A DNA stretch of 64,000 nt from UBA11136 sp964482135. GTDB lineage: Bacteria > Pseudomonadota > Alphaproteobacteria > UBA11136. Below are positions 1 through 8,778 of the stretch, one piece after another; within the stretch, counting starts at the first letter, position 1, and each line of letters starts with the position of its first letter. The notes beneath the pieces were generated by a model. It was not told where the DNA came from, did no database searches, and was given only the letters and a program-made list of their open reading frames with translations. The translations under genes and the position numbers were made by a program. Location: positions 7,687 through 71,686 of the forward strand of contig CAYZWF010000005.1 of the NCBI GenBank assembly GCA_964482135.1, written 5' to 3'.

Positions 1-407
1 TTGGTATTGAGAATGGCGGTATTGTGAAACTCGGTGTCGTTGGCGATGGCGTCGATGTCGTCCCTTGTGTTGGAAAACTGCTGGTTGAGAATCGCCCGAT
101 CCACCGTGGACACATCCGAATCATCGGCCGAATCGGCCAAACTTTCCAAAGCGGCGAGCAAGGCGTCGATACGCGTATAGGCGTCACGCACCGTCTGCAG
201 CAGGGCCAGGGCCGAAATGGCGTTATTGGCCGCCTCGCGGCTGATCTTGGCGGCGTTGCGGAAGTCGGAATTAATGAAGTTGGTGGGCGAGGACTCCAGC
301 GTGGAGACGTCCGCCTCCGACGAGGTGGTTGTGGTCGCGGTCCCGCGGCTAATAGCCAGCGTCAGATCCGGCAGCGCGTTTGCGTACAACGCAGCGATAT
401 TGCTCAT
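1..407 (-). CDS. Flagellin-like protein, N-terminal part (runs off the left edge)
   Basis: The minus-strand frame opens with ATG at 407 and stays open to base 1, giving about 135 residues. From about residue 55 it reads like the N-terminal helical region of flagellins: heptad-rich helix, then QQFSNTRDDIDAIANDTEF, which matches the family pattern of an L/F-x2-L-x2-EID-x-IA-x2-TEFN stretch. The first 50 residues are atypical: the usual start with a conserved N-x-(A/S) helix is replaced by a Thr/Ser-rich segment. This could be a divergent flagellin or a related hook-filament protein. The C-terminal domain lies outside the window. A GC-rich leader and an AT-rich stretch precede the gene. Confidence 0.7.
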   Translation of the reverse strand, partial: MSNIAALYANALPDLTLAISRGTATTTTSSEADVSTLESSPTNFINSDFRNAAKISREAANNAISALALLQTVRDAYTRIDALLAALESLADSADDSDVSTVDRAILNQQFSNTRDDIDAIANDTEFHNTAILNT

Positions 408-775
408 GCCAAAAACTCTCGACAGAGCCATCCTCGCAACGAGTCAACTGAAGCTACTAAGCCGTCCTGGCTAGGGAGCCGTCCCCGAAGGAACTGGGCG
501 AATGGGTCCGGAACGAATACCGGCCCCCGGGCGTTAGAGGCAGTTTGATAAGCCTAGAAACTAAAGACACTTCGCCCCAACGCGGAGCGAGTATATCACA
601 AATCCCAATCTCAAGAAAGTATTCGGAATCAATGATTTAACAGTATTTAAGTAAAATTAAATATAAATTTTAATAAATTACAGTATTCATCACGAATAGC
701 CGCAGAAGCGGGCCTCGGCCAAAAGAACCGGCGGCGCTCGCGGGCTTGTTTTTTTAGAGAGGTGCGTTGTGGGGA
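408..775. other. Gene-free region upstream of the flagellin-like gene
   Basis: There is no convincing coding sequence. Two parts are visible. Bases 420-560 are GC-rich and would form a structured leader for the minus-strand flagellin-like gene (for example the pair GGCT/AGCC around 468-479). Bases 590-690 are very AT-rich and contain several TTAA tetramers, the likely promoter zone. Two TTAA-N6-TTAA arrangements occur, one base short of the N7 spacing of a CtrA box. I found no sigma-28 or sigma-54 consensus. Confidence 0.4.
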
Positions 776-1744
776 TTACGTGGCTGAAGTGCCCGCTACA
801 TTATCCCGGTACCAGGCATAGGCCCGGCGCAGCCCTTCCTCTAGGTCCGTCTGCGCGCGCCAGCCGAGATCGGAAAGGCGGCTTACATCGAGCAGCTTAC
901 GCGGCGCGCCGTCGGGTTTGTCGGTGACGAAATCAAAACGGCCTTCGAAACCGATGACGCGGGCCACCAGGGCCGCCAGATCGGCGATGGTCACATCCAC
1001 GCCGGTGCCCACATTAATGTGACTCTCTTGCGAATAGGACTTCATGAGAAAGACCAGGGCGTCGGCCAGATCCTCCACATAAAGAAGCTCGCGCTTGGGT
1101 TTGCCGGTACCCCAGACCTCCACCGATTCGGCCCCGCTTTCCCGTGCCGCATGGGTTTTGGCGATGAGGGCAGGCACCACGTGGCTAGCCTCGAGGTCGT
1201 AATTATCGTGGGGGCCGTAAAGATTGGTGGGCATGGCGGAGATAAAGTCACAGCCGTACTGGCGGCGATAAGCCTGGCACAGCTTGATGCCGGAAATCTT
1301 GGCCAGCGCGTACCACTGGTTTGTGGGCTCCAGGCCGCCACTCAGAAGCGCCTCCTCGGTCATGGGCTGGGGCGCCAGCCGGGGATAGATACAGGACGAG
1401 CCGAGATAAAGAAGCTTGGCCTGGCAGTGGCGCCAGACCCCGTTCACCACATTAGCCACCATCATGATGTTGTCGTAGATGAATTCCGCCGGGCGGGTGT
1501 CATTGGCGTGGATACCGCCCACGGTGCCGGCGGCCAGAAACACGGCCTCGGGCTTGTTGGCGGCAAGCCAGTCACCCACCTGGGCCTGGTTGCGCAGGTC
1601 CACCTCGGCATGGGGCACCGTCAGGATGGTACAATTTTCGCGCTCAAGGCGCGACACGATGGCCGTGCCCACCATGCCCCTGTGGCCGGCCACCCAAACC
1701 TTGCGGCCCTCGAGCCGGAACGGCAGTTCAGTCGATGAGGGCAT
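776..1744 (-). CDS. fcl: GDP-L-fucose synthase (GDP-4-keto-6-deoxymannose epimerase/reductase)
   Basis: 322 residues. This cytosolic NADPH enzyme converts GDP-4-keto-6-deoxy-D-mannose to GDP-L-fucose for surface polysaccharide. It is a short-chain dehydrogenase-type Rossmann protein: GHRGMVG at 20-26 binds the nucleotide, and the triad is Ser116/117 (LGSSCIYP), Tyr145 and Lys149 (YALAK). Length is normal for the family. The start overlaps the end of gmd by 17 bases, so the two are translationally linked and catalyse consecutive steps. The nearby flagellin-like gene could mean that the sugar decorates flagella, but that is only a guess from position. Confidence 0.95.
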   Translation of the reverse strand: MPSSTELPFRLEGRKVWVAGHRGMVGTAIVSRLERENCTILTVPHAEVDLRNQAQVGDWLAANKPEAVFLAAGTVGGIHANDTRPAEFIYDNIMMVANVVNGVWRHCQAKLLYLGSSCIYPRLAPQPMTEEALLSGGLEPTNQWYALAKISGIKLCQAYRRQYGCDFISAMPTNLYGPHDNYDLEASHVVPALIAKTHAARESGAESVEVWGTGKPKRELLYVEDLADALVFLMKSYSQESHINVGTGVDVTIADLAALVARVIGFEGRFDFVTDKPDGAPRKLLDVSRLSDLGWRAQTDLEEGLRRAYAWYRDNVAGTSAT

Positions 1745-2795
1745 TGCGCTTGCGCTCGTTCTTCACCGTCACAAGATCGGCTTCCACCATGTCGCGCACC
1801 AGTTCGGAGAAACTGGTGCGGTGCTCCCACCCCAGCACTTCCTTGGCCTTGGAAGGATCGCCGCGCAGGTTGTCCACTTCGGTGGGGCGGAAATAGCGGG
1901 GGTCGATACGCACCAGCACCTCGCCGGTTTCGCTGTCCGTGCCCTGTTCCTCCACCCCTTTGCCCGACCAGGCAAGGGTGCGGCCCATATGCCCGAAGGC
2001 GAGCTCCACGAACTCGCGCACTGAATGGCTTTCGCCGGTGGCCAGCACGAAATCTTCCGGTTTGTCATGCTGGACGATACGCCACATGCCTTCCACATAA
2101 TCGCGGGCGTGCCCCCAGTCGCGGACGGCATCGAGATTACCCAGATGCAGCGCCGATTGCAGGCCCAGCTTGATGGCGGCCACGGCGCGCGTGATCTTGC
2201 GGGTGACAAAGGTTTCGCCGCGTGTGGGCCCCTCATGATTAAAGAGAATGCCGTTGGAGGCGTGGAGGCCATAGGCCTCGCGGTAATTCACCGTAACCCA
2301 GTAGGCGTAAAGTTTGGCCGCGGCATAGGGACTGCGCGGCGCGAAGGGAGAGGTCTCGTTCTGGGGCGGCGGGGTGTTGCCGTAGAGCTCGGAAGTGGAG
2401 GCCTGATAGAAGCGCACCGTATCTTCCAGCCCCAGGATGCGGACGGCCTCCAAGAGGCGCAGGGCGCCAAGACCGTCGGCATTAGCCGTGTATTCCGGGG
2501 TTTCGAAACTGACCTGGACGTGACTCTGCGCCGCCAGATTATAAATTTCCGTGGGCCGGGTTTCCTGCACCAGGCGGATCAGATTGGTGGCGTCGGTCAT
2601 GTCGCCGTAATGCATGAAGAAGCGCACGCCCTCTTCATGGGGATCATGATAGAGGTGATCCACCCGCGCCGTATTAAAGGAAGACGAGCGCCGCTTTACG
2701 CCATGAACCACATAGCCTTTGTCGAGGAGAAGCTCGGCGAGATACGCCCCGTCCTGCCCGGTGACGCCAGTGATCAACGCAACCTTGTCCGCCAT
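1728..2795 (-). CDS. gmd: GDP-mannose 4,6-dehydratase
   Basis: 355 residues from the ATG at 2795. I chose that start because a GGGGAAGG ribosome site lies about 10 bases upstream and the protein then begins MADKVALITGVTGQDG, as the family does. It makes GDP-4-keto-6-deoxymannose from GDP-mannose, the substrate of the following gene. Visible motifs are the NAD(P)-binding GVTGQDG at 10-16, the conserved SRSFNT-like segment (RRSSSFNTARVDHLY), STSELYG and the catalytic SPYAAAK. The frame is open 22 codons further upstream but without family similarity. It is the first gene of the gmd-fcl operon. Confidence 0.95.
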   Translation of the reverse strand: MADKVALITGVTGQDGAYLAELLLDKGYVVHGVKRRSSSFNTARVDHLYHDPHEEGVRFFMHYGDMTDATNLIRLVQETRPTEIYNLAAQSHVQVSFETPEYTANADGLGALRLLEAVRILGLEDTVRFYQASTSELYGNTPPPQNETSPFAPRSPYAAAKLYAYWVTVNYREAYGLHASNGILFNHEGPTRGETFVTRKITRAVAAIKLGLQSALHLGNLDAVRDWGHARDYVEGMWRIVQHDKPEDFVLATGESHSVREFVELAFGHMGRTLAWSGKGVEEQGTDSETGEVLVRIDPRYFRPTEVDNLRGDPSKAKEVLGWEHRTSFSELVRDMVEADLVTVKNERKRNALID

Positions 2796-3197
2796 AGTTT
2801 CCGCACCTTCCCCAGATATCCTTAAAATGATCCCGGAACAAAGCGAAACGACCCGCCACACCGGTCACGGTGATTCATGTCACATCCCACCACAGCCAAG
2901 CTAGCCCATTTCTCCCCGGGGAAAAAGAGCCTCGAAACGGTGCCGGATTTGCCCCAAAACGGCGCGCAGGTCATACTTGGTATGACAATTGCCCCTCCAA
3001 GATAAAAGAAGAAGCCTTGCCGCCCCCCGGGGCGGTATCATTATAAACCTGATTTACACAATGATGGCAGTTGGTTACCATCGGATAAGGTAAATTCACG
3101 GAGCCCGGCGGACTGCTAAAGAGGCGGTTTCCATCGAGCCGCGGTTCGGTCATACTACCGGCTCTGGACTCGGCACACGGGGAGAGATGAAGAAGCC
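2796..3197. other. Divergent intergenic region between gmd and the coiled-coil gene
   Basis: These 402 bases must hold promoters for both the minus-strand gmd-fcl operon and the plus-strand gene at 3198. A GC hairpin (GCCCCCCGGGGC near 3021-3032) is visible. A 60-codon minus-strand frame at 2971-3153 has no ribosome site and no recognisable features, so I do not call it. A purine-rich ribosome site (GGGGAGAG) ends the region before the start at 3198. Confidence 0.4.
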
Positions 3198-4148
3198 ATG
3201 AGTCAGAATTCCCCCTGGAGCGTTAAAAGCGTGACGCAGGAGGCCCGTGACGCGGCGAAACAGGCCGCCCGCAGGGCCGGGTTGACCATTGGCGAGTGGC
3301 TGTCACAAACCATTACCACTGCTGCTGAAAACGAAGTGCGGGAAAATGCCCTTCCCGACGCCGGTGATGGCGAGGGCGGCGCGGTGGCCCCGGAAAGCGG
3401 GTCCGCATCGCTGCCGTCGGCCCCGCTGCCGGCGGGAATCGCCGGTGAAATTCAGGAACTCAGGGACGGCTATGTGGATCTCGAGGAACGTATTTACGAT
3501 ACGTTGGAGCCGCTCATGCAGCGGGTGCGGCGGCTCAGTGCGCAAATGACGGAACTGCAATACGCCTCGGGAAGGATGGAGGAATTATCCTCGATTCAGG
3601 ACAAGGTCCGCGACCTGCAACGCCTCTCCCGGGAGGTAGACGGCATTCCCTTGCTTCAGGAACAGGTACGCGAGTTACAGAGAAACCCGTATGATCCGGG
3701 CGCCCTCCGCCACCTCCAGGATCAGATCAGGGATATTGAACGCCGCGCCCAGGACAACAGCGATCTGCGCAAACTTCAGGACCAGATTCGTGAAGTCCGG
3801 CAACAGGCGCAGAGCGGAGGCAACACCCAGGACATCGAGAATCAGCTCTATGCGCTCACCAAGCGGGTGGAAAACATGGGCAGTGGCGGCGGTGGCGGCG
3901 ATTCCCCCGAACAGTACGAGGAACTGTCCGATATGGTCGAGCAGATCAAACAGGCCTCGCAGCATCAAATCACGGAACAGACAGAAAAACTCAACAGTCT
4001 CAGCCGCGAAATCGAACAGATCCGAAGCGAGGCCGGCTCATCGGCGGCCACCACCGGCCCCATGGAACGGGCGCTGTCGCGTCTCGCCGAGCGGGTACAG
4101 AAGCTGGAAGAGGGACAGCCCGAAAGCAAGGGCGGCCTGTTCGGCTGA
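3198..4148 (+). CDS. Coiled-coil protein with a PodJ-like N-terminal motif
   Basis: 316 residues. The N-terminus (PWSVKSVTQEARDAAKQAARRAGLTIGEWL) matches the short motif at the start of PodJ and related alphaproteobacterial polar or cell-envelope organisers, in which PWS..GV...(A)R.AA..AAR.AGL..GEWL is conserved. Residues about 75-315 are almost entirely predicted coiled coil, with repeated LQDQIRDIERR/LQDQIREVRQQ units and one Gly-rich break (GSGGGGGDSPEQ). No membrane segment or peptidoglycan domain is present, so it is far shorter than PodJ itself. It is probably a cytosolic scaffold; the function is inferred only from the motif. The ribosome site is GGGGAGAG. Confidence 0.6.
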   Translation: MSQNSPWSVKSVTQEARDAAKQAARRAGLTIGEWLSQTITTAAENEVRENALPDAGDGEGGAVAPESGSASLPSAPLPAGIAGEIQELRDGYVDLEERIYDTLEPLMQRVRRLSAQMTELQYASGRMEELSSIQDKVRDLQRLSREVDGIPLLQEQVRELQRNPYDPGALRHLQDQIRDIERRAQDNSDLRKLQDQIREVRQQAQSGGNTQDIENQLYALTKRVENMGSGGGGGDSPEQYEELSDMVEQIKQASQHQITEQTEKLNSLSREIEQIRSEAGSSAATTGPMERALSRLAERVQKLEEGQPESKGGLFG

Positions 4149-4191
4149 TCCTGCCAGGCTGGGCCAGGCCCAAAATCGCATCAAGACCCCG

Positions 4192-5151
4192 TCAGGATCC
4201 GGCTGCAATTTCCCCATCAAACGTAACCTCGGCGCTGTCGGCGGCGAGGCGCGTGGCCACCACCCACCAGAGAGGCATCGCTTCGGAGATTACAGCGGCG
4301 GCCTGACGGGCATCCTTTTCCCCACCGAACAAACCGAAACAGGTGGCACCGCTTCCCGACATGCGCGCCAGCAGGCACCCCCCGGAGGCCTCCAGGGCGC
4401 CCAGCACGTCACCTACTTCCGGCGCCAGGGAAACCGCCGCTTGCGTCAGGTCGTTATGTCGTTCCTTCAACAGAGCAACCAGTTCCGAGGCCTTGCGGGG
4501 CCTGTCCTTGAAACGGCTTGATTGGGAAAAAGCTCCCTCGCGCGCGGCAAACACCGCCGGGGTCGAAAGCGCAACCATGGGGTTGACCAGCACCGCCCAG
4601 ACCCCAGACGCGCCGGGGGAAATAATTGCCGCCGGTTCGAGCGACTCCCCGATGCCACCGACGAATCCCGCCTGTCCCGCCAGGCAGAAAGGTACGTCGG
4701 CGCCAAGCTCCAACGCCAGGGCGGCCATATCTTCCGGTGGCGGGGACAGCCGCCAAAGATCACAGAGAGCGCGTAGCGTGGCCGCCGCATCGGCCGACCC
4801 GCCGCCTATTCCGGAAGCCACCGGCAGGTTTTTGACGAGCCGGATACGAGCCCCTTCCGTGATGCCGCAAGCACCCGCCAGGCCGCGCGCCGCGCGCAGC
4901 ACCAGATTGTCCCCGCCGGCCTCCAGACCCCTGGCAAAGGGGCCTTCCACCGTCAGAGACAGATTCTCCGCGGGCTCTACGCAAATGCCGTCACCCACAT
5001 GGACAAAAGTCATCAGGGTGTCGAGAAGGTGATAGCCATCCTCGCGGCGGCCCAGCACATGTAAATAGAGATTGAGCTTCGCCGGCGCGGCAACCCACCG
5101 CACCCGTGCGCCGTGACTGGTATCCGCCCCGGAATTTTCACCATTCTTCAT
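4192..5151 (-). CDS. ispE: 4-diphosphocytidyl-2-C-methyl-D-erythritol kinase
   Basis: 319 residues, GHMP kinase family. It phosphorylates CDP-methylerythritol in the non-mevalonate isoprenoid pathway, feeding ubiquinone and undecaprenyl phosphate. PAKLNLYL at 23-30 is the substrate-side motif and PVASGIGGGSADAAATL at 110-126 is the ATP-binding GHMP loop; the DxPFC segment (GADVPFCLAG) follows. It lies 18 bases after the end of the TPR lipoprotein gene and is probably cotranscribed with it. Confidence 0.95.
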   Translation of the reverse strand: MKNGENSGADTSHGARVRWVAAPAKLNLYLHVLGRREDGYHLLDTLMTFVHVGDGICVEPAENLSLTVEGPFARGLEAGGDNLVLRAARGLAGACGITEGARIRLVKNLPVASGIGGGSADAAATLRALCDLWRLSPPPEDMAALALELGADVPFCLAGQAGFVGGIGESLEPAAIISPGASGVWAVLVNPMVALSTPAVFAAREGAFSQSSRFKDRPRKASELVALLKERHNDLTQAAVSLAPEVGDVLGALEASGGCLLARMSGSGATCFGLFGGEKDARQAAAVISEAMPLWWVVATRLAADSAEVTFDGEIAAGS

Positions 5152-5169
5152 ATGGAGAATACCATGGGA

Positions 5170-6987
5170 TCAGGAATCGGGTTTATCCTCGGCATCGTCC
5201 TGTCCGTTTGCGGAATCAACCGGTCCGTTTTCGGCATCGCCCAATCCATTTTCCAGCTTGGCTTCGAGGGCGGCGGCCAATTCCGGCGTCGGGTCGAGAT
5301 TAAGTGCGCGGCGCCACTGGAAGCGCGCCTCGTTACGCCGCCCCGTCCGCCAATAGGCGTCCCCAAGGTGATCGTTGATGGTGGAATCATGGGGCCGCAA
5401 TTCCACCGCACGCTCCAGTTCCCGCACGGCACCTTCGAACTCACCGAAACGGAACAGTACCCAGCCCAGAGAATCCACGATGTAGCCGTCGCGGGGTTTA
5501 AGTTTCACGGCCTGTTCGATTATCTCACGCGCGCGCTCCAGATTGATCCCCTGATCAACCCAGGAATAACCGAGATAATTGAGCACGTAGGGCTGGCCGG
5601 GCTGTAATTCCAACGCCCGCAACAGGTCGTCTTCCGCGCGCTGCCATAATTTCGCGCGCTCCAGGGCGATGCCGCGGGCATATAGAAGCGCCCAGTGGCG
5701 TGGCTCCAGTTCATCAATGCGCGCAACCGCTTCGTCATAAGCGGCAATGGCTTCCTTGAAGCGTTCCCTGGTTCGCAGGATGTCGCCCGTGCTGACCAGG
5801 GCCTCCACCCGTTCGGGCCGGTCTTTGGACAAAGCGCGTAACACGGCCAGAGCCTCTTCGGTACGGTTGAGTTCGTCCAGGATCAAGGCCACGCGCAAAT
5901 CCGCCATCCAGCGATGGGGCGTGCCCGGACGGATGCTTTCATAGAGGGCTTTGGCGGTTTTCTTGCGTCCCTGGAGTTCATAAATTTCAGCGAGCAAGGC
6001 TTGGTTGATTGGGAAATCAGGCCGCAGGAATCCCGCCAGACGGGAATAGATGAGGGCCATCTTGGTCGCCCCTTCCTGATGCAGGGCGCTGGAGATATTG
6101 AACAGGGCCTCGGCCATGCCCTCACGCACCGAATTCACCACGGGCTCGGGCATCTTGTTGTCTTCAAGCCGCGCCAGGGCGGGCTCGATCATGGAGGCAT
6201 TGGCCACGTTCTCAAGATAGTTCCGGTAAATTTCCATAGCCTTTTCGGAATGCCCGGAACGCTCGAGGAAATTACCGAAAATTTCCACCAGCCTGAAGGA
6301 GGAAGGGGGGCCGCTCAAGAGGGCATTTTCATAGCTCTCCATCGCCTTTTCCTTGTCGCCCGATACGTCCTGGATCAACCCCAGATGCAGATCCCGCAAG
6401 ACGGCAAAACCGCTGTTCTCGGACAGGGGCGCCAACGCCATCTCCGCCTCCATACCGAGCCCCTGCCCGGACAGCACCCAGGACAGCATCAAGGGCTTGA
6501 GAAACTTGTTGAATCCTTCTTCGGGAAGGGAACGCAGCTTAACCTCGGCCAGGTGCAAATTCCCTTCCACCACATCGCTCAGCGCCAGGGTAAGAATAGG
6601 CAGGGTCGCTTCGGGGCTGATCTCGGTGGCGCGTTCGGCAAGGGAATTTGCTTTGTCAAAACGCCCTTCTTCCATCATCAACAGAAAAGCGCGGTTGAGA
6701 AGTTCAAGATTGTCTGGATCGGCGGCCAAAGCCTGGAGAAGAAAATCCCCCGCCGCACCGGCCTCGCCATGCCGTGCGGCGTGGAGCCCCGCCAGATAGC
6801 TCCCCGGCGAGGATGAAGGCTGTGCCTCCGTCTCTTCCGTCTCGGCCTTGTCCGTGGATGGGGGCGCGCCCTCATCGGCGTTCTTGACCACGCATCCCGC
6901 AACCGTCAAACCGGCCACGGCAACAGCGGCGGCAAGGCATAGCTTTTTGTACGTGAAAAGAGACAATGCTGACGGAATCAGCCGCAA
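5170..6987 (-). CDS. TPR-repeat lipoprotein
   Basis: 605 residues. The N-terminal signal peptide ends in a lipobox (LTVAGC, Cys32), so this is a predicted lipoprotein of the envelope. The rest is a long array of tetratricopeptide repeats from about residue 60 to 585, clearest at the C-terminal end (AEDDLLRALELQPGQPYVLN, ERAVELRPHDSTINDHLGDA). Such proteins act as scaffolds; no enzyme motif is visible. It precedes ispE with an 18-base gap. The acidic, Asp-rich tail after residue 590 is low complexity. Confidence 0.85.
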   Translation of the reverse strand: MRLIPSALSLFTYKKLCLAAAVAVAGLTVAGCVVKNADEGAPPSTDKAETEETEAQPSSSPGSYLAGLHAARHGEAGAAGDFLLQALAADPDNLELLNRAFLLMMEEGRFDKANSLAERATEISPEATLPILTLALSDVVEGNLHLAEVKLRSLPEEGFNKFLKPLMLSWVLSGQGLGMEAEMALAPLSENSGFAVLRDLHLGLIQDVSGDKEKAMESYENALLSGPPSSFRLVEIFGNFLERSGHSEKAMEIYRNYLENVANASMIEPALARLEDNKMPEPVVNSVREGMAEALFNISSALHQEGATKMALIYSRLAGFLRPDFPINQALLAEIYELQGRKKTAKALYESIRPGTPHRWMADLRVALILDELNRTEEALAVLRALSKDRPERVEALVSTGDILRTRERFKEAIAAYDEAVARIDELEPRHWALLYARGIALERAKLWQRAEDDLLRALELQPGQPYVLNYLGYSWVDQGINLERAREIIEQAVKLKPRDGYIVDSLGWVLFRFGEFEGAVRELERAVELRPHDSTINDHLGDAYWRTGRRNEARFQWRRALNLDPTPELAAALEAKLENGLGDAENGPVDSANGQDDAEDKPDS

Positions 6988-7075
6988 ACGGACCTCCTGT
7001 TTCAGGCGAAGAAAGATAAGGAGCTACAGGGGCTCAACAGACCCCGATAGTATCCTAAGCCCACGTTTTCCGCCA

Positions 7076-8719
7076 TCACATGTTGGGATAATTTGGACCG
7101 CCGCCGCCTTCGGGCACCACCCAGTCGATGTTCTGGGTCGGGTCCTTGATATCGCAGGTCTTACAGTGAACACAGTTCTGCGCGTTGATCTGGAGACGGG
7201 GCGCAGCCTCCCCCTCGCGCAGAATTTCATAGACTCCAGCCGGGCAATAACGCTGTTCCGGCGCATCATAGAGCGCCAGATTGACCGCCACCGGCACGCC
7301 TTCGTCCTTCAAGTGGAGATGAACCGGCTGGTCTTCCTCGTGATTGGTGCTGGAAAGCTGGACCGAGGTCAGTCTGTCAAAGGTGAGCTTGCCGTCGGGG
7401 GAGGGATAGTCGATGGGCCTGGAGTTGGCCGCTGGCTTAAGGCTTTCATGATCGGCGTGGTGACGCAGAGTCCAGGGGGCGAGGCCGCGCAAGACAAAGG
7501 CCTCCAGCGCCGAATAGATCATGCCCAGCCACAGGCCCCAGCGGAAGGCGGGGCGGATGTTGCGTTCGCGCTTGAGTTCCCGGCCCACCCAGCTTTCTCT
7601 CAAGGCCTTCCCATAGCCCTCGGCCTCGGCACCATCCTTGGCCCCGTCCTTGCCATCGGCAAGCACCGCGAACACGGCCTCGGCCGCCAGCATGCCCGAC
7701 TTCATGGCGGTGTGAGAGCCCTTGATCTTGGGCACGTTGAGGAACCCCGCGCAATCACCCATGAGAAGCCCGCCCGGGAATGACAATTTCGGGATCGACT
7801 GCCAACCGCCCTCGCTGAGCGCCCGCGCCCCATAGGCGATACGGCGGCCGCCCTCGAAAACCGGGCGGATGGCGGGATGGGTCTTGAAACGCTGAAATTC
7901 CTCATAAGGGCTGAGATGGGGGTTTTCGTAATCCAGCCCCACCACGAAACCCACCGCCACCTGATTGTCTTCGAGATGATAGAGGAAAGACCCGCCATAG
8001 GTGCGCCTGTCCAGCGGCCAGCCCACGGAATGCACCACCGTTCCAGGCTTGTGCTGCGCCGGGTCCACCTCCCACAGCTCCTTCAGGCCAAGACCATAGG
8101 TCTGGGGATCGGCACCGTCGCGCAGACCGAATGTCTCGAACAGGCCCTTGGTAAGTGAACCGCGGCAGCCCTCCGCAAACAAAGTCTGGCGCGCCACCAG
8201 ATCGACGCCGGGTTGGTAATTGGCGCCGGGCTGGCCATCCTTGCCCACGCCCATATCGCCGGTGCCCACACCGCGCACCGCGCCGTCGTCGTGGAAAAGA
8301 ACCTGAGCCGCGGCAAAGCCGGGATAGACCTCCACACCCAGCGCCTCGGCCTGCTCCGCCAGCCAGCGGCACAGATTACCCAGGCTGATGATGTAGTTGC
8401 CGTGGTTGTTCATCTGCGGCGGAGTGGGCAGCCGCAGGGCGCGATTTTTGGTGAGGAACAGGAAGCGGTCTTTTTCGGCGGGCGTATACAGCGGCGCGCC
8501 CAGCGTCTTCCAGTCGGGAATTAGTTCATCGAGGGCGCGAGTCTCGATGACGGCGCCGGAAAGAATATGGGCGCCCACCTCGGAACCCTTTTCCACCACA
8601 CAAACACTGATTTCGCGGTCCGATTCCAGGCCCAGCTGCTTGATGCGAATGGCAGCCGAGAGCCCCGACGGACCGGCGCCGACGATGACCACATCGTATT
8701 CCATCATCTCACGCTGCAT
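7076..8719 (-). CDS. etfQO: Electron transfer flavoprotein-ubiquinone oxidoreductase
   Basis: 547 residues. This FAD and [4Fe-4S] protein of the inner membrane face passes electrons from ETF (fed by acyl-CoA and other dehydrogenases) to ubiquinone. GAGPSG at 14-19 is the FAD dinucleotide fold; the C-terminal ferredoxin-like module carries CPAGVYE and NCVHCKTCDIKDP, the cluster-binding cysteines. Length and C-terminal ending are typical of bacterial ETF-QO. The start could be at either of two nearby methionines (codons 1 or 6). Confidence 0.96.
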   Translation of the reverse strand: MQREMMEYDVVIVGAGPSGLSAAIRIKQLGLESDREISVCVVEKGSEVGAHILSGAVIETRALDELIPDWKTLGAPLYTPAEKDRFLFLTKNRALRLPTPPQMNNHGNYIISLGNLCRWLAEQAEALGVEVYPGFAAAQVLFHDDGAVRGVGTGDMGVGKDGQPGANYQPGVDLVARQTLFAEGCRGSLTKGLFETFGLRDGADPQTYGLGLKELWEVDPAQHKPGTVVHSVGWPLDRRTYGGSFLYHLEDNQVAVGFVVGLDYENPHLSPYEEFQRFKTHPAIRPVFEGGRRIAYGARALSEGGWQSIPKLSFPGGLLMGDCAGFLNVPKIKGSHTAMKSGMLAAEAVFAVLADGKDGAKDGAEAEGYGKALRESWVGRELKRERNIRPAFRWGLWLGMIYSALEAFVLRGLAPWTLRHHADHESLKPAANSRPIDYPSPDGKLTFDRLTSVQLSSTNHEEDQPVHLHLKDEGVPVAVNLALYDAPEQRYCPAGVYEILREGEAAPRLQINAQNCVHCKTCDIKDPTQNIDWVVPEGGGGPNYPNM

Positions 8720-8778
8720 GGCGATTCCTTATATTAATGTCTGTCGGCAGCGCTCGCCGACCATGCTAAGCTCGCCCC

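Noticed and set aside
408..560. Possible cyclic-di-GMP riboswitch in the flagellin-like leader
   Set aside because: The region is structured, but the conserved GEMM core bases are missing.
630..670. Possible CtrA boxes (TTAA pairs)
   Set aside because: The spacing is six bases in both cases instead of seven, in a strongly AT-rich stretch where TTAA is common.
2971..3153. 60-codon minus-strand frame upstream of the coiled-coil gene
   Set aside because: No ribosome site, no motif, and it lies in a divergent promoter region.
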